A stretch of 64,000 bases of DNA. Origin: a virus. This document shows positions 28,229 to 37,562 of this stretch, piece by piece (within the stretch, counting starts at the first letter, position 1; each line of letters opens with the position of its first letter). Both the position numbers and the translations under genes were made by a program. The notes beneath the pieces were generated by a model, which had not been told where the DNA came from, ran no database searches, and worked only from the letters and a program-made list of their open reading frames with translations. Where the stretch lies: positions 30,591 to 94,590 of IMG/VR virus record IMGVR_UViG_3300035703_000043. One strand, 5' to 3'.

Positions 28229-31200
28229 ATGGCAAAGTACCTCAGCAATCGTCAAAAAAACTTTAAGATTGGTATAAGTTCTTATACTGAAAATAAAACA
28301 GTATTGGAGATTACTGGGAATGTTGGTATTGGAACAACAAATGCAACATCTGATTTGTATGTAGTTGGAGATGGATATTTTACTGGTGTTGTAACTGCTT
28401 CTAACTTTTATGTTGGAAATGAATTAGTTGGTGCTGGTGGTTCATTTGCACAACTTTATGTATCTGGTATCGCTACTCTTGGAGCAAATGGTGGTATTAC
28501 TACAACTGGCGGAAACTTATATGTCGGTGGAGATTTACAAGTTTCTGGATCTTCTAATTTTATAGGAACAGCAATTTTTAGAGGTGGAACAATTGGAATT
28601 GGTGACTCTACTTCTGATGACATTAATGTTGGTGGTGAATTTGTATCAAATTTAGTTCCAAAATATGACAATACGTATGATATTGGTTTAGAAAGTAATA
28701 GATGGAGAAACGCAAGATTTTCTGGTTTAACAACAACTGGTAATCTTTATGTATCTGGTGTTGGTACAGTAGCAAATTTATATTCTACCACTGGTATTAT
28801 TAATTATCTCTCTGGTACTGACCTTAATTTTAGTGGTATTAGCACTCTTGGAGTCACATCTGCAACACAATTAACTTCTCAAAGTCTTACTGTTTCGGGA
28901 AATAGTAATTTATCAATTACTGACATAACAGTCAATAGTTCTTCCAATGCATTAACAATTACTCAAACTGGGACTGGAAACGCATTAATTGTTAAAGATG
29001 ATAATTCAGATTCCAGTCCTTTTGTAGTTACTGGTATTGGTTCTGTTGGTGTTGGTGTTGAAAATCCTGCAGAAAAACTTCAAGTTGATGGAAATATAAG
29101 ATTAGGTTCTTCAGACTCAAATTATATTGCATTTAAAGGTACAACTGGAGATTCTCCTAATGGAGGATTTACTCATACCTTTATTGGAGAAAGAATTTAT
29201 ACTCCTGGAACAGAAGAATCCGAACTTCTTATATTTAAAGGAAACGACCACGATTTATCAGTTGAAGGACCAGATAGAATTCGATTAGCAGCAGCAGAAA
29301 TTAGATTTGACACTTATACAATTCCAACTTCAGGTTCTTTTGAAGAAGTTGCTACTTCTGGAAATTTAGATACGAAATTTATAATAAGAGACAACGGTTT
29401 TGTTGGAGTAGGAACAGCAAATCCATCTTCAACACTTGATGTTAGTGGAAATTTGAATGTCAGTGGAATTGGCACCATCAATACATTAGATGCCAATATA
29501 GTTGACATTGAGAATTTAACTGCCACTAATATTAATTCTTCTGGAATTTCTACATTAGGAATCGCATCAATAAATCATCTTTATGTTTCTGGTCTTTCTA
29601 CATTTGTTGGTGTAGGAACATTTAATGATGATTTGTATGTTGGTGGTGATGTTAGAATATCTGGCATTTTAACAGTTGGTGGAAATAGTGTAGTAATAGA
29701 TGGGGAAAATGACCTTATTAAAATTGGTTCTGGAGTTACTTTAGGTTCTTCATCTGGAACTATAGTTTATTTGAGTGGTACTAATTTAAATTATAGTGGC
29801 ATTGGTACGATTGGAACTTTAGATACCAATATTGGTACAATTGATTATCTCTCTGGTACTGATTTAAATTATAATGGTATTGGTACATTTGGTACTTTAG
29901 CAGTAACTGGATTAACAACTACAAAAGATTTACGAGTTGTTGGAATTACAACACTTGGAGTTACAACAGTAACTAATTTAACAGCACAGAATATTAACTC
30001 TTCTGGTATTGTAACTGGTTTTACATTCCGTCCAAGTAGTGGATATTATCAGTCTGCAAATGGAACTAACTCTTTCTATGTTTATGATGGTACAGGGAAT
30101 GTAGCATTCCAAGGAACAATTGGTGCAAGTCAAATCAATAATGCTTCTGGATATAAAGTTATTGGATTTGCTGGAACCAATATTACTTTTGAAAATAATG
30201 CTTATATTGCAGGCATTACAACCTCTGTTGGTGGTTTTATAGGAAATCTGACAGGAACTGCAACAACCGCAACTAAACTTGAGACTGCAAGAGCATTTGA
30301 AATTACTGGAGACATTGTTGCGTCTGCGATTAGTTTTGACGGAACTGGCAATGTATCTTTAGCAGCAACAATTCAACCAAATAGTGTTGCTCTTGGTTCA
30401 GATACAACTGGTGATTATGTTCAGTCAATTACTGGAACTTCAAACCAAATTACTGTTACAGGTGGAACTGGTGAAGGTTCTACACCAACTTTAAGTCTTC
30501 CAAACAATTTAATTCTTCCACAAGATGTTACAGTTACAAGAGACTTACAAGTCAATCGTAACTTAAATGTAACAGGTAATATTACGATTGGCGGTTCAAC
30601 TGCATTTGTGAATGTTCAAGAGTTAGTTGTTACTGACCCAGATATTATTCTTGGTTATAGAACAGATGCATTTGGTAATGATGTTTCAAATGATAATACT
30701 GCTAATCACGGTGGTGTTGCTCTTGCTTCTACAGAAGGAACTCCATTAGTTAATCTTTTTGTTGCTGGTATTGAAACAGCACCTGCCACATATAAGAAAA
30801 TTATGTGGTTCAAGGAAGGCACTTTTGCTGGACTTGGAACTGATGCTTGGTTAATCAATTATGCAGTCGGTATTGGTTCAACACAATTCCCAACTGGAAC
30901 AAGACTTGCTGCTGGTAATGTACAATTTACTGAAAATGATTTAGCAGTTGTTAGAAATATTAATTCTTCTGGTCTTATAACAGCAACCAGATTTATTGGA
31001 ACAGCAACAAATCTTGATATTAATGGTCTTACGACAATTAATGACCCACAAAGTAATGATTTTATAGCACTTTATGATGTGAGTGGAGCAGTTGTAGGAA
31101 AGGCAACTATTCAAAATGCTGCTCTTCAAGGTCTTCAGGGAACTCAAGGCACACAAGGTATACAAGGTACTCAGGGTCTTCAAGGAACTCAAGGTACTCA

Positions 31201-34200
31201 AGGTACTCAAGGTCTTCAGGGAACACAAGGTATTCAAGGAACTCAAGGCACACAAGGTACTCAAGGTACTCAAGGTCTTCAAGGTCTTCAGGGAACACAA
31301 GGTATTCAAGGAACTCAAGGAACTCAAGGAACTCAAGGTACACAAGGTACTCAGGGTCTTCAAGGAACACAAGGTACTCAAGGTACTCAGGGTCTTCAAG
31401 GAACACAAGGAACACAAGGTACTCAAGGTACTCAGGGAACTCAAGGTACTCAGGGTCTTCAAGGTACACAAGGTACTCAGGGTCTTCAAGGAACTCAAGG
31501 TACTCAAGGTACTCAGGGAACACAAGGTACTCAAGGTACTCAGGGAACACAAGGTACTCAGGGTCTTCAAGGAACACAAGGTACTCAGGGAACTCAAGGT
31601 ACACAAGGCACACAAGGTACTCAGGGTCTTCAAGGAACACAAGGTCTTCAAGGTACACAAGGCACTCAAGGAACTCAAGGAACTCAAGGCACACAAGGTA
31701 CTCAGGGTCTTCAAGGAACACAAGGCACTCAAGGAACTCAAGGTACTCAGGGTCTTCAAGGTACACAAGGTACTCAGGGTCTTCAAGGAACTCAAGGTAC
31801 TCAAGGTACTCAGGGTCTTCAAGGTACACAAGGCACACAAGGTACTCAAGGTACTCAAGGTACTCAGGGATCACAAGGTCTTCAAGGTCTTCAGGGAACT
31901 CAAGGTACTCAAGGTACTCAAGGAACACAAGGTACTCAGGGTCTTCAAGGAACACAAGGTACTCAGGGTCTTCAAGGAACACAAGGTCTTCAAGGTACAC
32001 AAGGTACACAAGGAACTCAAGGAACACAAGGTACTCAGGGAACTCAAGGCACACAAGGTACACAAGGTACTCAAGGTCTTCAAGGAACACAAGGTCTTCA
32101 AGGTACACAAGGCACACAAGGAACTCAAGGCACACAAGGAACTCAAGGAACTCAAGGTCTTCAAGGTACTCAGGGTACTCAAGGTACTCAAGGTACTCAG
32201 GGAACACAAGGTACTCAAGGTACTCAGGGAACACAAGGTACTCAGGGTCTTCAAGGTACACAAGGTACTCAAGGAACTCAAGGCACACAAGGTACTCAAG
32301 GTCTTCAAGGTCTTCAAGGTCTTCAAGGTCTTCAAGGTACACAAGGTACTCAGGGAACTCAAGGTACTCAGGGAACTCAAGGTACTCAAGGAACTCAAGG
32401 AACTCAAGGTACTCAAGGAACTCAAGGAACTCAAGGTACTCAAGGTACTCAAGGTCTTCAAGGTCTTCAAGGTACTCAAGGAACTCAAGGAACACAAGGT
32501 ACTCAAGGCACTCAAGGTACTCAAGGTCTTCAAGGTCTTCAGGGAACTCAAGGTACTCAAGGTCTTCAAGGTCTTCAGGGAACTCAAGGTACTCAAGGAA
32601 CACAAGGTACTCAGGGAACTCAAGGAACACAAGGTACTCAAGGTACTCAAGGTACTCAAGGTACTCAAGGTCTTCAAGGTCTTCAGGGAACTCAAGGTAC
32701 TCAGGGAAGACAAGGAACACAAGGCACACAAGGTACTCAAGGTCTTCAAGGTACACAAGGTACTCAAGGAACTCAAGGACTTACTGGACCAGTAGCAGGT
32801 TCGGCAAATCAAGTTGTTTTTAAAGATGGTTCTAATAATCCAACTGGTTCTGCGAACTTAACTTTTGATGGAACGACTCTGAGTGCTTATAATGTTAGCA
32901 TCACTAATAATTTAAGTATTGGTGGAACAACAACAATTATTACTGCTCAAGATTTAAGAGTTCTCGATGCTGATATTATTCTTGGTTTCACAACCAATGC
33001 TTTAGGTCAAGATGTTTCTACAGATATAACAGCAAATCACGGTGGTATTGCTGTTGCTTCTACTGAAGGTAATCCATTAGTAAATCTGTTTATTAGTGGA
33101 ATTGAGACAGCACCTTCAACATATAAGAAAATTATGTGGTTTAAGTCTGGAGCATTTTCTGGACTTGGCACTGATGCTTGGTTAATCAATTATGGTGTTG
33201 GTATTGGATCAACTCAAGTCCCATTTGGTGTAAGACTTGCTGCAGGAGGAATGCAAGTTACTGATAGTAAAATATCTTCTCCAAATCTTGACATATCTGG
33301 AATTGCAACTATCAATAAACTTGATGTTAATCAATTATCTCCAAATGGTACTGATTTTGGTACTGCTTCTTATGTTCCAATTGCAGATGGTACAGGAAAT
33401 TGGAGTTGGCAACCAGTAACTTCTGCTGGTGCTGGAACATTAAGTGGTTTTACTGTTCGTGACGAAGGTTCAGTTGTTGGAACTGCGGGTAGTGTCACAA
33501 ATCTTGACTTCAAAGGAAATAATATTATTGCAACATCAGTAAGTGGTGGTACGATTGCAACAGTTACGGTTTCTGATACACCAACATTCAATTCTTTAGT
33601 TGTATCTGGAGTATCTACATTTACAAATGGACCTGTATTGATTGGAACTACAACTTCATCAGCAGGAGTTAAACTTGATGTTGTTGGTGGTGAAATAAGA
33701 GCAGGTAGAGTTGATACTAATGAAGAAGGTGGTCAGGTAAGTTTTAGTAGAGCAAGTGATAATCTAACTGCTTGGTATATTGATGTTTATGGTAATACTT
33801 CAACACCAAATCTTCGTTTTGTTGATGTTAGTAATGCAGCAGTAAGAGCACAAATTGATGGTAGTGGAAACTTTAATTTTGAAAGTCCTATTAAATTAAA
33901 TTCCACATTAAAGGACATCTATAGTAATGTAGGTGCTGCTGGTTCAATTCTTGTTTCAACTGGTGCTGGTGTTTCTTGGACTGCTCCATTTGCTGCTGGT
34001 ATCCAAGGAATTCAGGGAACTCAAGGAACTACAGGTTCTCAAGGTTCTCAAGGTACTCAAGGTACTCAAGGTACTCAGGGAACTCAAGGTACTCAAGGTC
34101 TTCAGGGAACTCAAGGAACTCAAGGTACTCAGGGAAGACAAGGAACTCAAGGAACTCAAGGAAGACAAGGAACTCAAGGCACACAAGGTCTTCAAGGTCT

Positions 34201-36877
34201 TCAAGGTCTTCAGGGAACTCAAGGAACTCAAGGAACTCAAGGCACACAAGGTCTTCAAGGTCTTCAGGGAACTCAAGGAACTCAAGGTACTCAAGGTACT
34301 CAAGGAATTACTGGACCTGTTGCTGGTTCTGAAAATCAAATTGTCTATAAAGATGCTTCTAACAATCCAACAGGTTCTAATAGTTTAACTTATGTTACCC
34401 CAGTATCAGGTGTTGGTACTTTAGGTATTGGAACAATTATTGATGTTGTTCATTATGACACTTTAAATTCTGGAACTTTATCTTTTGAAGCTTCTGCTGG
34501 ACAGTTATTCAGTATTACAAATAATCTTACTTCTGGTTCTATTTTTTCTGTTAATGATGTTTCCGGAATTCCTTCTATTGATGTAGATGCGAGTGGAACA
34601 ATTGAATTGGCACCTTATGGTGGAAATATTGGTGTTGGTGAAACAAATCCAACACAAAAATTAGATGTTAATGGAAATATAAGATTAAGAAGTGGACTAT
34701 ATGATTTTTACAATACTGTAGGTGTCGCTGGTTCTATTTTAGTTTCAACTGGAACTGGAGTAAGTTGGACTGCTCCTTATGCTGCAGGAATTCAAGGTAC
34801 TCAAGGTACTCAGGGAACTCAAGGCACACAAGGTACTCAAGGTCTTCAAGGTCTTCAAGGAACTCAAGGTACTCAAGGTACTCAAGGTACTCAAGGAACA
34901 CAAGGAACACAAGGAACACAAGGCACACAAGGTACTCAAGGTCTTCAAGGTCTTCAGGGAACTCAAGGATCTCAAGGAACTCAAGGTACTCAGGGAAGAC
35001 AAGGAACTCAAGGCACACAAGGCACTCAAGGAACACAGGGAACTCAAGGTCTTCAAGGTACACAAGGTACTCAGGGAACTCAAGGTACTCAAGGCACTCA
35101 AGGTCTTCAAGGTACTCAAGGAACTCAAGGAACTCAAGGAACTCAAGGTACTCAGGGAAGACAAGGAACTCAAGGCACTCAAGGAACACAGGGAACTCAA
35201 GGTCTTCAAGGTCTTCAAGGTCTTCAAGGTACTCAAGGTACTCAAGGTACTCAAGGTACTCAAGGTACTCAAGGAACTACAGGTTCCCAAGGTTCCCAAG
35301 GTACTCAAGGTACTCAAGGTACTCAAGGAACACAGGGAACTCAAGGTCTTCAAGGTCTTCAAGGCACTCAAGGCACTCAAGGCACTCAAGGCACTCAAGG
35401 CACTCAAGGTACTCAAGGAACTACAGGTTCCCAAGGTACTCAAGGAACTCAAGGAACTACAGGTTCCCAAGGAACTACAGGTTCCCAAGGAACTACAGGT
35501 TCCCAAGGAACTACAGGTTCCCAAGGAACTACAGGTTCCCAAGGAACTACAGGTTCTCAAGGCACTCAAGGTATTTCTGGGTCTGGACAATGGACTGCAA
35601 ATGTATATCCAACTACTGGATTTGCTAATATTTTAAGTGGAAGTTCATTTTCTGATGCTGGACTTAGTGGTGGCATATATTCTTCCGAAGGATATACTAG
35701 AGGTGTATATACTACATTTAAATATTTCAGTGGAGGAAATACTTATGTTGGTTTAAGCACAACTAATAGTACTCTTTCTGGAACTTCTTATTTAGATTAT
35801 GCTTGGCATTATGATAATAGTACTAGTACTGCATCCATTTATGAATCTGGAACGCAAATTACTTCATTTTCTTCTATAAGTTCAGCAACTATTTTTAGTA
35901 TTACATATGATGGCAATAATATTAGATACTGGACTGATGGAACTATAAGAAGAACAGTATCAAGAACAATTGGAGTTCCTTTATATTTTAGATCTTATTT
36001 CCAAGGTACTTGTACTATTTCTTCAGTTGGATTTGGTCCAATGGGGGAACAAGGTGCTCAAGGATCTTCAGGATCTGGTGGAGGTGGTGGTTCTGGAACA
36101 TTTGATACTGGAATCACAACTTCTGTTTATATTTCTGCCATTTCTGGTTTAGGAACAAACACAACCACAAATAATGATATTTTTGTTGGTCCTGGAGTTG
36201 CGGGAACTTCTTTCGGAATTGGACTTTCATTTCCATCAACAGCAAGCAGAGAATATGTGATTGAATCAATTCACGTCACTAATACATATTCAAATGAATT
36301 ATATTTAACTGCAAGACAAGATTTTTATGTTTCTGGAACTACTTGGAGAGCAGTTCCGATTACACAGAGACTTATAGTTCCTTATCAAGGTTCTGTGGAA
36401 CTTATTAATCAACCAATGATTGCCTCACCGAATGATCATTTAAGATTCCAAGCATTTTCTGGAGTTGGAGCAACGGCAACTGGAATTGATGGTGGTCTGG
36501 ATGTATTTACCGTTTATTCTACAAAAACTGATACAAACTTTGTTGGTGTTGGTTCAACCGTAGCAAGTACAACTGGTGCAGAAGTTTATCGTTCAACAAC
36601 CTATCCCTCAGTTGTTCAATCAATTCGTCTTTGTAATTATAATTTGAATATTGATGTTGATGCTTCAGTCTCCATTTATCGTGGAGGAACAGCAGGTTCC
36701 GTTGTATCCACTGGTGTAAGACTTGGATATTTGACATATAATATGACTATACCTAAAAATAGTGTCGTTGAAATACTTGATAAACCAAAATATCTTGCTA
36801 CAAATGATACGATTGTTGCTGTTGGATCTACAATCAATTCAATATCTGCTTGCGTTGCTGCCAAATTAATCGTATAA
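28229..36877 (+). CDS. 2882-aa giant collagen-like tail fibre
   Basis: N-terminal ~960 residues are fibre beta-repeats (VSGIGTINTLD, LSGTDLNYSGIGTLGT). Three collagen-like GTQ/GLQ blocks follow (~968-1521, ~1924-2030, ~2187-2451), separated by globular modules. A ~105-residue module (VTDPDIILGYRTDAFGNDV to GIGSTQ) occurs twice, at ~805 and ~1575. A probable lectin-like beta-sandwich after the last block (QWTANVYPTTGFANILSG to VGFGPMGEQG) resembles the insert in the 1606-aa fibre. The C-terminal ~270 residues are beta-rich with two related halves and no S74 chaperone. If the triplets form a triple helix the blocks would be long flexible stalks. This is among the longest genes of the phage and surely virion-exposed. 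Confidence 0.8.
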   Translation: MAKYLSNRQKNFKIGISSYTENKTVLEITGNVGIGTTNATSDLYVVGDGYFTGVVTASNFYVGNELVGAGGSFAQLYVSGIATLGANGGITTTGGNLYVGGDLQVSGSSNFIGTAIFRGGTIGIGDSTSDDINVGGEFVSNLVPKYDNTYDIGLESNRWRNARFSGLTTTGNLYVSGVGTVANLYSTTGIINYLSGTDLNFSGISTLGVTSATQLTSQSLTVSGNSNLSITDITVNSSSNALTITQTGTGNALIVKDDNSDSSPFVVTGIGSVGVGVENPAEKLQVDGNIRLGSSDSNYIAFKGTTGDSPNGGFTHTFIGERIYTPGTEESELLIFKGNDHDLSVEGPDRIRLAAAEIRFDTYTIPTSGSFEEVATSGNLDTKFIIRDNGFVGVGTANPSSTLDVSGNLNVSGIGTINTLDANIVDIENLTATNINSSGISTLGIASINHLYVSGLSTFVGVGTFNDDLYVGGDVRISGILTVGGNSVVIDGENDLIKIGSGVTLGSSSGTIVYLSGTNLNYSGIGTIGTLDTNIGTIDYLSGTDLNYNGIGTFGTLAVTGLTTTKDLRVVGITTLGVTTVTNLTAQNINSSGIVTGFTFRPSSGYYQSANGTNSFYVYDGTGNVAFQGTIGASQINNASGYKVIGFAGTNITFENNAYIAGITTSVGGFIGNLTGTATTATKLETARAFEITGDIVASAISFDGTGNVSLAATIQPNSVALGSDTTGDYVQSITGTSNQITVTGGTGEGSTPTLSLPNNLILPQDVTVTRDLQVNRNLNVTGNITIGGSTAFVNVQELVVTDPDIILGYRTDAFGNDVSNDNTANHGGVALASTEGTPLVNLFVAGIETAPATYKKIMWFKEGTFAGLGTDAWLINYAVGIGSTQFPTGTRLAAGNVQFTENDLAVVRNINSSGLITATRFIGTATNLDINGLTTINDPQSNDFIALYDVSGAVVGKATIQNAALQGLQGTQGTQGIQGTQGLQGTQGTQGTQGLQGTQGIQGTQGTQGTQGTQGLQGLQGTQGIQGTQGTQGTQGTQGTQGLQGTQGTQGTQGLQGTQGTQGTQGTQGTQGTQGLQGTQGTQGLQGTQGTQGTQGTQGTQGTQGTQGTQGLQGTQGTQGTQGTQGTQGTQGLQGTQGLQGTQGTQGTQGTQGTQGTQGLQGTQGTQGTQGTQGLQGTQGTQGLQGTQGTQGTQGLQGTQGTQGTQGTQGTQGSQGLQGLQGTQGTQGTQGTQGTQGLQGTQGTQGLQGTQGLQGTQGTQGTQGTQGTQGTQGTQGTQGTQGLQGTQGLQGTQGTQGTQGTQGTQGTQGLQGTQGTQGTQGTQGTQGTQGTQGTQGTQGLQGTQGTQGTQGTQGTQGLQGLQGLQGLQGTQGTQGTQGTQGTQGTQGTQGTQGTQGTQGTQGTQGTQGLQGLQGTQGTQGTQGTQGTQGTQGLQGLQGTQGTQGLQGLQGTQGTQGTQGTQGTQGTQGTQGTQGTQGTQGLQGLQGTQGTQGRQGTQGTQGTQGLQGTQGTQGTQGLTGPVAGSANQVVFKDGSNNPTGSANLTFDGTTLSAYNVSITNNLSIGGTTTIITAQDLRVLDADIILGFTTNALGQDVSTDITANHGGIAVASTEGNPLVNLFISGIETAPSTYKKIMWFKSGAFSGLGTDAWLINYGVGIGSTQVPFGVRLAAGGMQVTDSKISSPNLDISGIATINKLDVNQLSPNGTDFGTASYVPIADGTGNWSWQPVTSAGAGTLSGFTVRDEGSVVGTAGSVTNLDFKGNNIIATSVSGGTIATVTVSDTPTFNSLVVSGVSTFTNGPVLIGTTTSSAGVKLDVVGGEIRAGRVDTNEEGGQVSFSRASDNLTAWYIDVYGNTSTPNLRFVDVSNAAVRAQIDGSGNFNFESPIKLNSTLKDIYSNVGAAGSILVSTGAGVSWTAPFAAGIQGIQGTQGTTGSQGSQGTQGTQGTQGTQGTQGLQGTQGTQGTQGRQGTQGTQGRQGTQGTQGLQGLQGLQGTQGTQGTQGTQGLQGLQGTQGTQGTQGTQGITGPVAGSENQIVYKDASNNPTGSNSLTYVTPVSGVGTLGIGTIIDVVHYDTLNSGTLSFEASAGQLFSITNNLTSGSIFSVNDVSGIPSIDVDASGTIELAPYGGNIGVGETNPTQKLDVNGNIRLRSGLYDFYNTVGVAGSILVSTGTGVSWTAPYAAGIQGTQGTQGTQGTQGTQGLQGLQGTQGTQGTQGTQGTQGTQGTQGTQGTQGLQGLQGTQGSQGTQGTQGRQGTQGTQGTQGTQGTQGLQGTQGTQGTQGTQGTQGLQGTQGTQGTQGTQGTQGRQGTQGTQGTQGTQGLQGLQGLQGTQGTQGTQGTQGTQGTTGSQGSQGTQGTQGTQGTQGTQGLQGLQGTQGTQGTQGTQGTQGTQGTTGSQGTQGTQGTTGSQGTTGSQGTTGSQGTTGSQGTTGSQGTTGSQGTQGISGSGQWTANVYPTTGFANILSGSSFSDAGLSGGIYSSEGYTRGVYTTFKYFSGGNTYVGLSTTNSTLSGTSYLDYAWHYDNSTSTASIYESGTQITSFSSISSATIFSITYDGNNIRYWTDGTIRRTVSRTIGVPLYFRSYFQGTCTISSVGFGPMGEQGAQGSSGSGGGGGSGTFDTGITTSVYISAISGLGTNTTTNNDIFVGPGVAGTSFGIGLSFPSTASREYVIESIHVTNTYSNELYLTARQDFYVSGTTWRAVPITQRLIVPYQGSVELINQPMIASPNDHLRFQAFSGVGATATGIDGGLDVFTVYSTKTDTNFVGVGSTVASTTGAEVYRSTTYPSVVQSIRLCNYNLNIDVDASVSIYRGGTAGSVVSTGVRLGYLTYNMTIPKNSVVEILDKPKYLATNDTIVAVGSTINSISACVAAKLIV
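31130..32791 (+). repeat. collagen-like GXQ tandem repeat, block 3
   Basis: About 550 residues of Gly-X-Gln triplets, over 1.6 kb of 9-bp imperfect tandem DNA. GTQ dominates, GLQ recurs irregularly, and GIQ, GSQ and GRQ are rare. Ends in the same GLTGPVAGSANQVV exit as block 2. Confidence 0.9.
33998..34318 (+). repeat. collagen-like GXQ tandem repeat, block 4
   Basis: About 107 residues of GTQ/GLQ triplets with GTTGSQ and GRQ variants, entered by APFAAGIQG and left by GITGPVAGSENQIV, a variant of the shared exit sequence. Confidence 0.9.
34787..35581 (+). repeat. collagen-like GXQ tandem repeat, block 5
   Basis: About 265 residues. Its 3' part is a nearly perfect tandem array of GTTGSQ hexapeptides (six or more 18-bp copies around 35450-35560), a different unit from the GTQ/GLQ triplets elsewhere and probably a recent expansion. 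Confidence 0.9.
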
Positions 36878-36898
36878 TTAATTAAAATTGGAGAAATT

Positions 36899-37558
36899 AT
36901 GTCTATCTTGATTGCGATGCCTTGTTATGGTGGATTAGTAAGTGATAAAACGGCAAAGGGTCTATTTAATCTTGGAAAGGAATTAAGAACTGCTGGATTA
37001 GATCACGGATTATTGACGACAGCTAATGATAGTTTGATTACTCAAGCACGTTCAAGAATTGTTAATTTCTTTATGAACAATACAGAATATGAAAGAATTC
37101 TGTTTATTGATGCCGATATTGGATTTACACCAGAAGATGTTTTCAATCTTTTAAAACAAGATAAAGATATTGTATGTGGTGCTTATCCTATGAAAGGTAT
37201 TCCATTAAGATACAATTATAATATTACAAAACCAGAAGTTGTTGAAGGTGAACTTGTAAAGATTGAGAATATTGGATTTGGATTTTCTCTAATTAAAAGA
37301 AAAGTATTTGAAGATATTGCAAGAAGATATGGAGAAGAGTTGAAGTATTACCCACCAACAGATAATAGTTCAACACCACCAACAGAAAAAGAATATCATA
37401 ATTCTTATCATTACTTTTTGGAACTCAAGAAAGAAATGAGATATTTACCAGAAGATTTTTCATTCTTTGAAAGAGCACGAAGTGTTGGATATGATGCTTG
37501 GTTAAATACTAATATTAGATTAGCACACGTTGGTTCTCACGTTTATCAAGAAGGATAA
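36899..37558 (+). CDS. GT2-like glycosyltransferase
   Basis: 219 aa with a GT-A type fold pattern: SILIAMPCYGG at the N-terminus, TTANDSLITQARSRIVNFFM (choice of a starting nucleotide-sugar site), and ERILFIDADIGF with the DxD metal/nucleotide-binding motif (D75-A-D77). Then GAYPMKG and IENIGFGFSLIKR, the acceptor region of related transferases. Ends with a charged AHVGSHVYQEG. RBS GGAGAAATT precedes the ATG. It begins the surface-modification island; the sugar and acceptor (host glycan, fibre or DNA) cannot be inferred. Confidence 0.7.
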   Translation: MSILIAMPCYGGLVSDKTAKGLFNLGKELRTAGLDHGLLTTANDSLITQARSRIVNFFMNNTEYERILFIDADIGFTPEDVFNLLKQDKDIVCGAYPMKGIPLRYNYNITKPEVVEGELVKIENIGFGFSLIKRKVFEDIARRYGEELKYYPPTDNSSTPPTEKEYHNSYHYFLELKKEMRYLPEDFSFFERARSVGYDAWLNTNIRLAHVGSHVYQEG

Positions 37559-37562
37559 TTAA

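Noticed and set aside
30941-35636. Large minus-strand and shifted-frame ORFs in the 2882-aa fibre gene
   Set aside because: Same low-complexity effect; the shadow proteins are monotonous repeats without start signals or flanking domains.
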